A stretch of 40,039 nucleotides of DNA, taken from Chara braunii (taxonomy: Eukaryota; Streptophyta; Charophyceae; Charales; Characeae). Below the pieces are notes generated by a model. It had not been told where the DNA came from and did no database searches. It was given only the letters and a program-made list of their open reading frames with translations. The DNA is taken from positions 186,065-226,103 of the forward strand of contig BFEA01000953.1 of the NCBI GenBank assembly GCA_003427395.1, given 5' to 3'. The position numbers and the translations under genes are program-made. Every line of letters begins with the position of its first letter. Position 1 is the stretch's first letter. Of the stretch, positions 1 to 11,745 are shown piece after piece.

Positions 1-189
1 CTGCAGGTGGGCGATACCGGCTAGGGGACAGCCGGTAGCATCAGGGACCATGCCAACAGGACCAATCCCTGTGCCTCCCCTCAGGTCCCCTCCCCTATGA
101 ACATCAGCAGACTCTGCTAAATGCCAATCGGGGGATCTAGTGGTCTATCTCTAGGTGGCGGCCGCCAAGCATGCCCAGGAAGGTACATG

Positions 190-273
190 AGGCCAATGGG
201 GATTGAACCCACGACCTCGGGCTGGCCATTTATTGTATGAGCGCCTGATTAACTGCCGCAAGCAGGCTGGCCT
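190..273 (-). repeat. tRNA-like module (tRNA relic or SINE head)
   Basis: Read on the minus strand, the first six bases (AGGCCA) can pair with the last six (TGGCCT). A B-box-like GGTTCAATCCC lies near the 3' end and a degenerate A-box-like GCGGCAGTTAATCAGG near the 5' end. The span is 84 nt and the anticodon arm is poorly formed, with no clear U33, so it is not a functional tRNA gene by eye. The part around the A box recurs at 11728-11745, so it belongs to a dispersed repeat. The alternatives are a decayed tRNA gene or a tRNA-derived SINE head. Confidence 0.4.
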
Positions 274-280
274 GGTACGG

Positions 281-372
281 TGTGAGGAAACCCGGGGAGG
301 GGTCGCTCACCGTTCACCGAGGCCAAGGGCAATGGCGCATGTCACTCGCCTCGCCCGCTTCCCAGGTCTTCG
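281..372 (-). repeat. Dispersed repeat, copy 1
   Basis: The minus-strand sequence from 372 to 281 aligns with the plus strand at 11562-11656. Shared blocks are a GA(A/G)GACCT start, GAAGCGGGC, GAGTGACA, GCC(T)TTGGC and a nearly exact CCTCCCCGGGTTTCCTCACA. The tRNA-like module follows directly downstream in the element's orientation. No coding capacity is visible. Confidence 0.55.
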
Positions 373-3139
373 GCGATCGGCAGGATTTGCGAGGCAAGTA
401 CGCCGTCTGTCCCCACTGTAAAGAGGAGAGTTTCGCTCCTCTCACGATGCTGCAGATTGCAGAAACAATCCTCCCAATTAAAATGCTAGGTTCAGATTTA
501 CAAGTGTATCCCTTTGACAAAAATCAGGGAAGCGATCAATTCTTAAGGGTGTTAACTTTGGCTTCCCATCACTGGGGGTTGGATTATACAACTATCTCCA
601 GACACAAGGCGCTTTCGCGATAGGCGATGGTCCTGTTTCCCCCCCCTTCTCATAATTTTTGAAGAAATGAATACCCACAAAAGGGGGAACTCAACGATCA
701 GCTACGGACCCAAGCTAAAGGGTTCCAGAATCGATTCCCTAAGCGGGCACCCATAATTTGGTAATCGAGTGCTGTCTTTTACACTTCCCTTAAACTTCGC
801 GATTCCCTGTTTGCATTACCAGCAATCCCGTACCCGGGCGAAAGAGATGTTCAATGGCACAATCGAGGCTGGATGGGTTTTGCCCCTTCTCAACGATCAG
901 CTTTCCAATCAGCCTCTCCCACACACCTCTCTGCTTTTCTTGTTTACCCCCTTTTCCTGAAGTAACCAATAACGACCCGTCCCCTTCACAGCATCTCTGT
1001 CGCCCCACCAACCGTTCACTTCGATCGCATCCACTGTCCCAGATCACATTGCTCTCGCCCAATCAGCACTGTCACAATTACTTAGTTGGGGTACTGGAAG
1101 TCAGGGGCGGCTGATGGAGGTTGTGAGGTGATTCGCGAGTTCGTTTCTGGTCGGATCATCTACCTAACTGGAAAAGAAGCATTTTGCAGCCTTTAAAACA
1201 AAAGACAATTGTCTTCAACCAGATCAGAAAACCTGCTAGTTAGCCATGATTGGGTTTCGAACAGAAATCAAATCAGATCGCATAGTTCTTAAGCCCAATG
1301 CAGTGCGATACTCCGCAAGCGCAGTTCGCCGCCTCGTCACCCACTTATCCGGTCTATAGCAGCGACTCGCACATGTTCATTCCATTCAGTACGCAATAGC
1401 CTGAGCATGAATAAACCCCTTTTATAGCGGCAATCGGCGTTTAACTCTCACTCCTTAGGTCAAGTTACAGAAAAGAATGAAAGGGAGGGGGAAAAAAAAA
1501 ACAACGAATAATTTAAAAAAAAGAATGAAGGTAAAAAATAATGATGATGCAATGTTAGGACTACGCCTGCGTACCACTCCGCTCAACTCGGGCGGCACCC
1601 CGAAAGCTTCGTCGGACGAGAACGGAAGTTTCGAAAGTCCGGGGTGAGGGATGAGAAACCTCTTCGCCTTGGATTCGGAGGAAGGCGGAAAAAAAAAAAA
1701 AGGTCGTTCCTGCACACTCGTTCGAGGTCCCTCAGAAATAGTTCATCTATTCAATCTGCAGTGTGTGTTTCTTTCCAACTACCGAGCTAGATGGCCAGCT
1801 CGATCTCGGACGAGTCAAGGAGGCAGCCCGCGGATCCGATCATTATACGTTCGCAGCAGCATTCACACCACGTCAGACTGCAACTTGCCTCTAATCTCAC
1901 GAGCGAGCTTCATTCTCATCGGTTCACTCTGCGATCACGGGTGAGCTTGTTGACTGTATAGTTTTCCTCTCCTCATAGATGTCAGCCCTCACACTCTCAC
2001 TTTGCCCAAGCTTACATTCCCCTTTCTTCCCCTCATTCACCCAACCCATGCCCTCTTCGTCTTACCTGGTTGCGAAGGGACGGCGGGTCCCATCACCAGC
2101 AGACTTGCCTGTTCGCTTCATCAGCGGTGATGGATTGTCCGTCCACGGCTAATTAGTAGTTCCCATCAACACCTGTTCGCAGCAGAGGTCATCATTGATC
2201 GAATGGTCGTAAGTGACTGACATCAGTGCCAGAGCGCGACTGTCGTTCCGTTTCACAGAATAGCGATCATCAGCTAAGGGCACAATCTTACTGAAAGATG
2301 ATGGTTGATACCCTCTCTGGTCCTCGCACGCGAGCGGGGCGGGAACGCGCTCGTTAAGCTCTTTTATGGCTGCCACTCTGTGCTCATCTCGGCTTCACAC
2401 TTTCTGACAGCTCCTCGCAACGCCGCTCGCGTCATCGCCCCTGCTTCTTACTCCTCCGATAAACCGACCGTTCGCTCGCTCACTGCACTCACCACACATA
2501 CGCCGATCTCCTGCTGACCACCTTTGAAACCGTCCCCTGGCACGGACTGAGATCACCTGGCAGGCCTCCCTCACGCTATGCCCCAGCTCCCAACATCGCC
2601 CTCGGATGCCCCTCGTTCATACCTTAGTCTTTGTGCGTTGCGGACATCATACACGACTTTTCAAGCGTATCCTCTACTCGTCATGCACGACTGCTCTTCA
2701 AGCGGGCGCGTTCTGGGCACGCTCACTGTGGGCTGAGCACGCCGGGCATGTTTCCCTCGACCCAACGAACTAGCCCACTGCGCATGTCGTGCATGCGAGT
2801 CCCCTTTCCTCCGAAATGCGTTTCGTCCCCGCCTTTCACCTGTGTTGTGCCTCTTCTCCTTCGCAGTTGCCAACCGGGCCATCCGAAATTGGTCGAGAGC
2901 TGGCGCAGGCGGGGTACACCTGACGCACCGGATCCCCTTCCCCGACGTCTTTCTCCCTCTTATCCCCTCCGTGCTCAGACTGCCTTTCTCCCTGTGCCCC
3001 GCTGGTCCCTTCCGCATTGCTTGCGGCTTCACCATGGGTCGGGAGGAAAAAGACCAGCCCTTTTCGCAGTTGAGAACTGGTTCCCTCCAAGTCCTCAGTA
3101 CCAGGGCTTTAGGCTCAGATTGTCGAGCCTTAGCCATAT
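373..3139. other. No recognisable gene
   Basis: Open frames here are short and overlap on both strands. The longest are 181 aa at 2631-3176 plus and 212 aa at 2661-3299 minus, in GC-rich DNA where chance ORFs are expected. Neither shows a recognisable domain, membrane segment or motif. There is an A-rich patch at 1490-1545. I see no RNA gene or mobile-element terminus. Confidence 0.5.
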
Positions 3140-4330
3140 CAAGAATATACGGGACCGGAGTGGCCCCTCCGAATAGAAACAGCGAAACCAGATCAGGCCA
3201 ATTGTTGCAGCAGCTCGCAGCAGCCCCGATCCAGACCGCAGTACCGTACCAAAAACCCACGTCAAACTGTCCTTGCACCGTCCCTGCATTGAACTGCAAC
3301 AGTGCTTAACACCATCAAACCGGAGTCTCGTGACCAATCCGGATCAGCCCGAAGGCCGCTTTAGTCAATTACCTTACCGAGGTCTGGTCCGCAGCTGTCC
3401 TAGTAGTGTGTCGATGTCGGGCCAACGATTGTACCAACCCGAACCAATGCTCACATACCGCTATCTTGGGGATCTCATCAGTCACCCCAACATTGCAACG
3501 TAGTGCCCCGTTATCAATGTTGCCCCGGTGACCGTACCGCACTTGTCCCGAATCAGTGCACCTTGCCTGGACCGACCCTGCAACCACATCAGATCAATGT
3601 AGTACACCGTACTGAAGGACAAGTGCGCCGACCAATGTCTAACCAATGACCGTAGCAAAATGATAGGGTCACCCGCAATACGCCATCCCGACACCATACC
3701 AATGTCATACCAGTATCCGTGGCAATCCGATGCGGAATACCGTACCGTGCTACGGGTGGTTCACGCCAATACCAAACGAACGACTGTACCGTTCCAGTCC
3801 CAAACCTCGGAAGAATCAGAATGAGCAGCAGCATGCCGTCACAGTACGAGACCTGTATCGAACCAGGAAATAATGATATCCAATCCGCAGTAAATTGCCC
3901 CATTGCCAACCCAGCAACTGCCTTAAAGTCACGATCATATCAGAATAATACCATCAGCAAGCGCAAGCGGCAGGAATCCTCACCCAAACCGAATATCGAA
4001 CCAAACAAAAAGTGTGTCGCACCAATTTTGGACCAGCGACCAATCAAAACAAAGAGACCGGGCTGCAATACACTGTTCCAGCCCAACACCGAACATGTTG
4101 CAACCAATACGTGCCAGTTCCGTACCGGTAACCGAGCCTGTCCAATATGGAGCATGGTTCCATGTCGCAGACGACCCCGTTGCCGTACTGTACCCACCAT
4201 GTCGCCGTGACCAGAGAACATAATCCCATGTCGTACCTCAAATGTGCCAGCCCAGCACCTGCAAAGCCTGTACTGCACCTGTTCCGTAGTGTCATGCCCG
4301 TTTCAAACCTGTCCACGCACTAAACTCATA
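3140..4330. repeat. GTACC/CCAAT-rich degenerate repeat
   Basis: The plus strand is unusually rich in ACCGTACC, ACCAAT and CCAAC words with little period regularity. The reverse complement near 3191-3320 resembles 8380-8470 on the plus strand, sharing TACGGTACTGC(A/G)GTC(T/C)GG followed by TCGGG and more scattered identity around it. This suggests two old, oppositely oriented copies of one repeat on the two sides of the Ty3/gypsy remnant. ORFs in the stretch look like by-products of the composition. Confidence 0.45.
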
Positions 4331-5102
4331 AGGCGGCCCGAAATTGATCCCACTCACTCAAGATAGCTCGGACTATCATGCGGTGGCAATCACGAGAATC
4401 GGAGAATTCGAGGGGACTCGTACGAATCGACAACCAGCAGGTAAATAAATGTTTTTTTATAAAAATTCGTCAAAAATAAATCCCATGAAAATTAATCAAA
4501 CAATAAAAAAAAATCCTTTCTTTTTGTCGCTTTTATTATTTATTCCCCTTTTTTTTATTTTTAATGTTGTTATTAAAATTGACGAAAAATGAGGACAATT
4601 TCATTAAAGGTGAATCATCAAGAGAACTAATTAAATAACAAATTTTTATTTGTTTTCTCCTTTTTTATTATTTTCAATTTGTTTTCCTAGTTTTAATCTT
4701 GTCATCAGAATTAATAAGATTCGAAGGGTCATCCCTTAGTGAGTCGCTTGGTATGAAAGGTGCGCGCCGAGGCCTACTACCATCCCTCCGTAACGCGGCC
4801 GGCCGGTTCGGGAACAGCCTCGGGACGGACGAAAACGACAGGTCTTAGGCGCAGCAGGCACGACCGCTCCTCTTTTTTATTTTAAGGGCCAGTTTAAATA
4901 GTTGATGGAGGAAATCTTAGGGATGAGTTTCCGACCCCTAATTTCTCCCGACGGGTCCAATGGTAGTTCCGGTCGATTCCTCTCTAGACACTTAGCCCAT
5001 GGCTCAATCCTCTAAGTTTCGGGTGGCCGACTGGCCTGCGGCCGCCCGACAAAAAAGCCCGGACCTCTTCTCGACACCCCCGTCGAGCCCGCACCGTCTC
5101 GG
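4331..5102. other. AT-rich tract and GC-rich flank, no gene
   Basis: Positions 4440-4720 are strongly AT-rich with T and A homopolymers. Positions 4760-5102 are GC-rich, including a GGCCGGCC palindrome near 4797. The region lies beyond the 3' end of the minus-strand gypsy pol and could include its untranslated region or LTR, but I cannot see a matching LTR on the other side. Confidence 0.4.
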
Positions 5103-5519
5103 TCAGACGAATCGTATAAGATTTAAGCTAACCACACGCGCGCGCCTCTTATGTATGCGCTTCTCTGTCTGGTGCTTGGGTTTTTCGGGGACTCTGAAAC
5201 TGAGAGGATGTTTCTTGCCTCTCTTACGCCGCGGTCGTATGGGCTTAGATATAGGAATGTTTTTCAGCTTCTTTCTTCGCTGAAGTTGCAGTGTCGCAGA
5301 TGCACCACCTCGTCTAATGCGGACTCTGCGTTTAGGTCTCCGTAGCATAAAAAGCCACTTCCTTTTCTTCCCTAGCGTCAAACCCTTCACTTTCCTGGTC
5401 TCTACCCTCTTTCTCTTCGTCGAACTCTCACCTACCTCGAACCGTCTCGACGGTCCCTCATCTGCCACCTTGGCTTTCCCCTTTCTCTTTGAATCTGACG
5501 GCATCGGCACAGGAGTAGG
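5103..5519 (-). pseudogene. Basic C-terminal tail of the gypsy polyprotein
   Basis: The frame of the integrase C-terminal domain stays open for about 140 more codons. It encodes a Lys/Arg-rich, low-complexity region (for example STKRKRVETRKVKG) with no recognisable domain. Basic tails after the integrase occur in plant gypsy elements, but this could also be untranslated sequence open by chance. Confidence 0.4.
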
Positions 5520-6804
5520 GTTTTCCCTCGGCCTAAACAACTTCGGTCTAGCCCCTGCCACAGGATCCTTCCATCTAGACCCATCTAATTCATCAATCAT
5601 ATATGCTCCCCAGCCGAGCACATCGACTACGTGGTAAGGTCTCATCCATCTGTTTGCCAACTTCCCTGATCATGTCCTCTCCAATGCAGCATCGTAGAGA
5701 AGTACCATATCCCCTACACTTATCTTCTTCTTTCTAATCCTGACATTTTTATCCCATCTCTCCTTGCCTTTTTTTCTTTCCACAGCCAATCGATTTGTCG
5801 TCGTCATGAGGTTATCCTCCAACCCATATGCTATCTATCTAGTCCTGGCCGCCACGAGCTCCTCTCGCGACATACTATCTGCCTAGTCAACGGTGGTCCA
5901 GCTATCAACATGAAACTCTATGGGTAGAGGGCAGTGCCTCCCAAACCACAGAGTGTAAGTCGGGTATCCGTGCTGGCCCGGACCGTGACATGATCGGCCC
6001 ATATTGCATATCGGAAGTACTTCGGTCAGTCGCTATCCTTACCTCTATACCACTTGGACAACGAAGTAATGAAAGACTGATGTTCCCCCTCTACAGGCGC
6101 GTTAGATTGAGGGTGGTAGGCGGTGGCTGTGGAGACTCTAGCTCCTGTTTTCTTGAACACGTTTTGGATCTCGTCCGCTAGGAACTCCGCCCCTTTTTCC
6201 ATCACAATCCTACTGACACACTCATATCTAGACAGATACTCTAGAACAAAGCTCTTGACTTCTTTCGCCGCCTTTGTCCTAATGGGTTTACCGTCGACAA
6301 ACCCAGTGAAGTCATCTCTAATGTTCACAACATAGTTCATATTCCCTACCCCTTTCGGCATCTTCACTAAGTCAATATGTACTTTCTCGCCCGGACGAGT
6401 AGGATAGGATGGATGAACCGGCTCCTTGTACCTTACAAGAGATCTCTTCTGACACTCCTCACAAGTCATACAGTACCTTTCTTGTCTTTGTACTGTTCTT
6501 CCCACCAGTATAACATGCGGACCTTCTCATACGTGCCCTTAACTCCTCTATATCCACCGACTACTCCGTCGTGAAGTTCCGCTACCACCGCTTGCTTTTC
6601 CTCAGGATCACATACCACTCGCAAAGGCATCCCTGAACCTGTGGGTCTGCGGAATAAATGCCCATATCTAAGGCAGTGCTGAGTTGCTTGTCTCCTGATC
6701 TCCGAATCTGAACTCTCTTCTCCTGACAGATGCAATCCGATCAATCGATACATTTCTTCGTAAAGGTTGACTAGGAATCGATCAGTCCGCCTAGGCTCAG
6801 CCAC
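5520..6804 (-). pseudogene. Ty3/gypsy integrase, broken
   Basis: The N-terminal zinc-binding region reads LHDGVVGGYRGVKGT and YWWEEQYKD. The second zinc His, normally in GGHRG, is Tyr here. The Cys pair appears after a frameshift as CMTCEECQ. The catalytic core has HIDLV (first Asp), MEKGAEF where a D(N/R)G(A/T)EF motif is expected (Asp replaced by Glu), and a Glu in APVEGEHQSF. Several stops follow between 6030 and 5660. The C-terminal domain resumes with MVLLYDAALE and ANRWMRPYHVVDVLGWGAY. The lost zinc ligand and catalytic Asp indicate an inactive copy. Confidence 0.85.
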
Positions 6805-6825
6805 GGTCAGTGTCGCCGCAACTAT

Positions 6826-7300
6826 CTATCGCTCCGCCTCGATCGGAATTCGCAAAAGTCCATCGGCTACGACATTTTTCGTGCCCGAGATCCTCTCAAC
6901 AGTATAGTCGTAGAGGCGAATCCTGATCAACCATCGTGCAATAGTGAGGTCGGTTAGAATGAAGTCCTTTTGTAAAATCGACGCCACGACAGTAGGATCT
7001 ACTCGTAGGACGAATCGTCTCCCGTATATGTAGTGTCTAAAGGCGTTTAAGCACCATAGCACAACTAACACCTCTTTCTTGAATTGACTGTAATTGCATT
7101 CAGCGGTGCTAAGCGTACGACTCTCAAATCTCAGCGGCCTCTCCTTACCGTCAGCGTCCTTCTGAGAAAGCAGCCTTTCAAGTGAACACGGCCCAGCATC
7201 CGTAGACACTATGAAGGGTCTGTTGGTTTCGTCCTCACAGAATGGTACACCTAGGATTCGTCCCCGTTCTTTAAACTCTTCCTTGAGGGTTAACACCGCG
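6826..7300 (-). pseudogene. Ty3/gypsy RNase H domain, broken
   Basis: The domain would degrade the RNA strand of the RNA/DNA hybrid. FIVSTDAG carries the first catalytic Asp, ERPLRFESRTLSTAECNYSQ and FKKEVLVVLWCLNAFRHYI carry the conserved Glu block, and VLRVDPTVV takes the place of the usual LRTDH. NVVADGLLR corresponds to the usual NxxADALSR. It follows the RT after a frameshift near 7300. A single TAG near 6838 separates it from the integrase part in the same frame. Confidence 0.8.
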
Positions 7301-8090
7301 AGCTCCTGAGGAAATCCCAATAAAATCGCTCAGTTTTCCTAAGGAGAATCCGTAGAGGCTCTGCCTTCTCTGCGTACCTCTGTATGAAGATCCGCCAGTA
7401 ACCTACAACTCCTAGGAATTGGCGGACTTCGGTAGCGCTATGCAATGGAGTTGGCCAGTTCAAGAGTTTATCTAGTTTCGCAGGATCTGCTCGCCGCCCT
7501 CTCGAATCACATATGAATCCTAAAATCTTAATCGACGAGACTGCCCACCAACTCTTCATCCCACTGACCGTTAGATTAGCGTCATCTAGTTGTTCCAGGA
7601 TCGTGTAAATATCCGTAAAGTGTTGCTCTACGAATCTCCTGACACCAGGAGAGACCTCCGTCTCATCTTTCGGTATGGGCCCCTTTATCGGAAAGTCGTC
7701 CAAAAGGACTTCAACTTTATCAGGGATGAAGTCTTTCAGAACAACCACCATAGCTCTCTGGAAGACCGCAACTCCATTGGTCCCCCCCATTGGTACAACC
7801 ATCATCTGCACCAATCCGAGAGGCGTATGCATGGCAGCAACGTGTCTATCTCTAGGGTCTAGAGGTATCTCGTCCTAACCTGAAAATAGATCGCAGACAG
7901 AGTAGATAGATCTGTCTGCCGCTCCTTCCGCTAATAGATCAGCATGCGATATGGACCCGACATCCCGGATGGTGACCGCATTAACCTTATGAAGATCTTG
8001 AATCCATCGGATCTTTCCATTAGGTTTTCGTAGGAAGAACCACTTATTCGCATAAGCACTATCAGATAAGGTACAGTTACTGGGTTGGCG
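7290..8090 (-). pseudogene. Ty3/gypsy reverse transcriptase, broken
   Basis: It would copy element RNA into DNA. The block KWFFLRKPNGKIRWIQDL, then LHKVNAVTIRD and SIYSVCDLFSG, matches the fingers/palm start of gypsy RTs, with the first catalytic Asp in the CDLFSG block. A TAG stop interrupts just after FSG (about 7874) where Tyr is usual. The next segment contains MHTPLGLVQMMVVPMG, then VLLDDFPIKGP, which holds the catalytic Asp pair in place of the common (Y/F)xDD. ILGFICDSRGR and VRQFLGVVGYWRIFIQRYA are the usual connection to RNase H. The 5' side of the domain is missing. Confidence 0.85.
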
Positions 8091-8640
8091 CTGGTACGGC
8101 TCGCTGCAGACGGAACGCTGATTCGGCGGTGATATTCCTTGGCACGGCATCTGGCCTGGGGCCGTTATGACTCACCCCGGTATGATGTTATCAATTTGGC
8201 ACGATCTGCCACAGGGACGACGCTGCTACGGGAGCACGGGCACGGGTCCAATATCGGTACCGCCAGTAATCTTCACAGCCGGCACTATTAATCTGACACG
8301 AAATTAGCCCGCGGCAGCCGGTTCAAGGTGGTTGGTTTACTGGTTCGGTATTGGAACGGCGACGCGGTACTACTAATTTGTTGTGGTCACCGGTTTGGCA
8401 GAGGTACGGTGTGGGGGCTGTATGGCGCAGTTTTTTCCTGATACGGTACTGCAGTCCGGTTCGGGACTACCGCAATTCATTAATTTGGCACTGGTTCAGC
8501 AGTGGCGCGCAGCACCGCAACGTGGTACTGTTGTGTGGATGGATCCTGGCTTGGGACACTTGCGTTGCCTGGTATGGTGACGGGTCGGGGACCGCTGTGA
8601 CTTACTCCTTTCTGATGGTTTTGGCTTGATACAGCCAACC
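8091..8640. repeat. GTACGG-rich degenerate repeat, inverted partner of 3140-4330
   Basis: The sequence is rich in GGTACGG, GGCAC and CGGTTC words. Positions 8380-8470 align with the reverse complement of roughly 3191-3320. No ORF here has recognisable content. The left edge is the breakpoint of the gypsy remnant. Confidence 0.4.
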
Positions 8641-10389
8641 ACAAATTTTGCGCTACTATCTCGTGTGGTTACTTCTTCAGAAATGGTACAGGTACAGCTT
8701 CGGACTCGGGATTGGGCTAGCCCAATAGACGCTGATACTACATGATACATCGCTTGGTGTGACTTAAGGACTGGGGCAACTCGCTCTACTACTAGTAACT
8801 CTTGCCTTGACTCTTCCGTCCCTGAATTAAGACCTATTGGGTTAAGCACTCGGTGCCAACTGAGTGCTGCTGTGCACAGCAAATGTGCCTGTCCAGAAGA
8901 TTTGGTACCAAACGTACCAGCACTCGTGTTTGAATTCTACGAAGCGATTGAAAGGGCCTTGAGTTTTGGAGGCTCGGCCAAATGCGATGGGAGGATATAG
9001 CACTGAGTACCAAAAGAGTCAAGGGGGATTCTTCTTTCTCCAGCGTGCCAGGCGTTCGCAGCAAAGGGGGACGTCGGCCGGAGCTGAGAGGAGCGCTGAA
9101 GTTGGTGAAGTAAGGAGGGGGTATACATTGTGAGCGATGAGCCCGACGCGCGCAGCGAGCCACTTCAGGGGGATGTGCTCCTAGTACTGGAAGCGGGCAA
9201 GACACGGGAGTGTCGCTCCTCAGGAGAAAGGGAACAAGACGGTGTGCTTGATGACCATCTGGCGCGGTGAGGAGATAAAGTATAACGTTGAAGAGGGACC
9301 TGACAAACGGGCTGATAATCAGAACTGAGAAGCGTTGTGATGTGAGGCCATCCAGACGGGCTGGAAATGAGATCATATGACACCAGCTGAATGCGGTGGT
9401 AATGAGATCTGACAGGCGAAGTGTTGTGGGAACCAGGGAAATGCGTCGGTGGCGGGATTTGACAAGTGCAGCGAGAGGGGAACTTGTGACGCTGGCAATG
9501 AAGAACAGTCACGTAACTACTGGCGGAATCAGCGACACTACTAGTGTCAAGATTGGTTATTACAGCCGAAGAAAAGTAAGGGGGTTCTTGTGAGCATCAA
9601 TGTGATCAAGCGTACTATCAGAGACTGTTCTCAGGCGCCAGCCCGCTATTCACAGCGGTTCTGCATTGCCATTTAGCTTGTTATAGTCAAGTATCAGGTA
9701 ACTGTTCTCTCGAGTGACCGTTCGCGGATTCAGACCTTGGCAAAAACAGCAACACTAAAGCTGCGCGAAACCTGGAGAGAGAGAGAGAGAGGGAACTCTC
9801 AGTACACTCTGCGTCGAACTCCCGTCTCAAAAGGGACATGCCGACTGCTGTTACGCTGAATGCACCAAATTTCACGAATCTCGTTGCGATTCTCCCCTAA
9901 TCCAGCGCAGGTCTGCACACAAAGCAAACAGGGTGTGAAACATGTGAATCGGGACGGAACTTCACTTACAGAGGGAACGGCTGAACAAGCATCATACATA
10001 TCCATCACATCTAGAGACTTGATCCCTTCAGCGCTGCCCTGCATGAAGGCGTTTTTCTTCCATCTCGCTTGAATTTGAGGGAATGAAATTTCTGAACGGG
10101 GCCCGAGAGCCCAGAGCTCGTATGGATTGCAGGGAGAAGCCACGAGTATACAGGTCCTTATTACTACTAATATTACTACTAATATTAACACTAATAGTAT
10201 TATTGTAATTATTATAATTATCATTATTAATTTATTGGAATTGTTGTTCGGTCTCGTCAAACATTGAGTAGGCGAATGGTAGGCGAAGTGGAGCTCAAGA
10301 AAAAGGACGTTGTATGTATAATATTCGGGGGAATTGAGGAATGATATTGGTTAATCTCTTGAGTCATCCAATGGGGCATGACTGATGAG
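8641..10389. other. No recognisable gene
   Basis: Open frames are short and mutually overlapping (the longest is 180 aa on minus, 8834-9376) without domain signatures. A (GA)n run lies at 9776-9791. An AT-rich stretch built on ATTACTACTA and ATTATTA words lies at 10158-10235. Nothing suggests a gene or a mobile-element end. Confidence 0.45.
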
Positions 10390-10640
10390 ACTGAACGACT
10401 CTCGGTTCACTTTCACAGATTGCTCGTAACCAAGCTCACTGAATGGCTCACAGATCACTGTAGCGGATTGCTTGTAATCAGGCACACTAAAAGGTTCGCT
10501 GTCTGCTCCACAGACATCTGACAAACAACCCCACTTACTCTTGCTGGTTCTTGGAAATGGAGCCGCTGAATGGCTCTCAGTTCACTTTCACAGATTGCTT
10601 GTAATAGGGCACGCTGAATGGCTCCGAGCCTACGATCACA
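10390..10640 (+). repeat. Degenerate tandem repeat, about 50-bp unit
   Basis: Variants of CTGAATGGCTC followed by TCAGTTCACTTTCACAGATTG and CTTGTAATCAGGCAC recur at about 10398, 10438, 10562 and 10609, with one more diverged unit near 10490. Units are imperfect and of unequal length. No coding role is visible. Confidence 0.6.
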
Positions 10641-11561
10641 CGGGCCGATCAATTGAACTGAGCCTGCTAATTTGCTCGTGTAATTCTTGCTGGTCGCTTG
10701 TGAGCATAGACAGTGGTTCGGCTCGGGTAAAATCCTGCATGGATTTTATGCCTCAAACCTGCGAGTTGTACCAGAACCCGTGAGTTGGGTAGCGGCTCAC
10801 CCTCAATTGGGCTGTTTGGGGCAGAGCCCCTGAATTGGGTCGCTGCTAACCTTTGATCACGCCACATGAGGCGAAACCTACAGACCAGCTCTCGCGCTGC
10901 AATATCTAGAAGCGAGTCCGCAGATTGGCTTGTTGGTTTGTGCGGCGTATATGTAATCAACTCTGCGGATTAACGCGCAGGGACTGCGAGAAATCCAGCC
11001 TGTGTGTTGACTCACTAGCCTCCTCGAAACCGAGTTTGAACGCTGTTGTATTTGGCCTGTTCGAAAGTCAGCCTTTCGAAGGATTCGACTTCTTTCCCTC
11101 CCTTGATTGACCTGATGGAGGCAGAGAGAGAGAGGTGAGCATCCTAGAGAGAGATCTGCAGACTGGGCTGGCAGACTTGGCAATATCGCAAAGTTCAAAA
11201 CTCATAATTAGCCCCCCCAACTCGAAATCAAACTTTGTCAACTGATTTGATGCCCTTTTATTTCGGTCAATATTATCCCCATTTATCTATTTTTGTTTTA
11301 ATTCCTCCTACTTGATCGGCCAGGAACTGATTTGGAACATGAGGGTGAAACAAGTCCCATCAGATTGAGGAGAACAAAGGAAGGAAGAGGGGGGACTGTT
11401 AAGGGTAGTTCAACCCTCGAATCAAGAACGACCAGTAAAAAGAGAATATTTTGTTTCAACCAAAATGATCATATCTCGTTGCCATGTTCCAATGACAGAG
11501 CAAAGCTCTCCTTTAAGTAAGGGGATAGTAAGATCACCGGAGGCCACCCTCTGTTCAGCGT
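10641..11561. other. No recognisable gene
   Basis: The stretch contains reiterated GAATTGGGT/GAGTTGGGT words around 10780-10850 and a short GA run at 11126-11135. Only short ORFs without recognisable motifs are present. Confidence 0.4.
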
Positions 11562-11745
11562 CGAGGACCTCTGAAGCGGGCACGGGGAGTGACAGGCATT
11601 GCTGCCTTTGGCTTCAGCAGCGAACAGACGGTTCCCTCCCCGGGTTTCCTCACAACCTTGGCATCGTTGCCGGGGAGGGGACTGCACCCCTAAGGCCTCG
11701 GCCTTCCCCAATCGAACGGGGGTGCGCAAGCTGATTAGCCACATG
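11562..11745 (+). repeat. Dispersed repeat with tRNA-like module, copy 2
   Basis: This is the plus-strand counterpart of 190-372. It keeps GAGGACCT, GAAGCGGGC, GAGTGACA and CCTCCCCGGGTTTCCTCACA. It then has about 60 extra bases before GTGCGCAAGCTGATTAGCC, which resembles the A-box part of the tRNA-like module at 190-273. The B-box half is not recognisable here and an AT-rich region follows. Confidence 0.5.

Larger units (their letters stand above)
5103..8090 (-). mobile_element. Decayed Ty3/gypsy retrotransposon, pol only
   Basis: Minus-strand translation gives reverse transcriptase, then RNase H, then integrase. That order defines Ty3/gypsy (Metaviridae-type) elements and separates them from Ty1/copia. 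No gag or protease is visible upstream: the sequence changes abruptly near 8090 into an unrelated GTACGG-rich repeat, so the element is 5'-truncated. Several in-frame stops (near 7874, 6838 and 6026, and several between 5660 and 5950) and at least two frameshifts (near 7300 and 6490) show that it is dead. No LTR pair was found. The pol resembles the plant/charophyte type. Confidence 0.85.

Noticed and set aside
2631-3299. Overlapping 181-aa (plus) and 212-aa (minus) ORFs
   Set aside because: GC-rich antisense ORFs with no domain or compositional sign of coding. Stop-poor composition explains both.
10381-10420. CTGATGA at 10381 as another hammerhead core
   Set aside because: No GAAA at a suitable distance and no stem II or III pairing. 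CTGATGA words at 34562 and 36825 fail in the same way.
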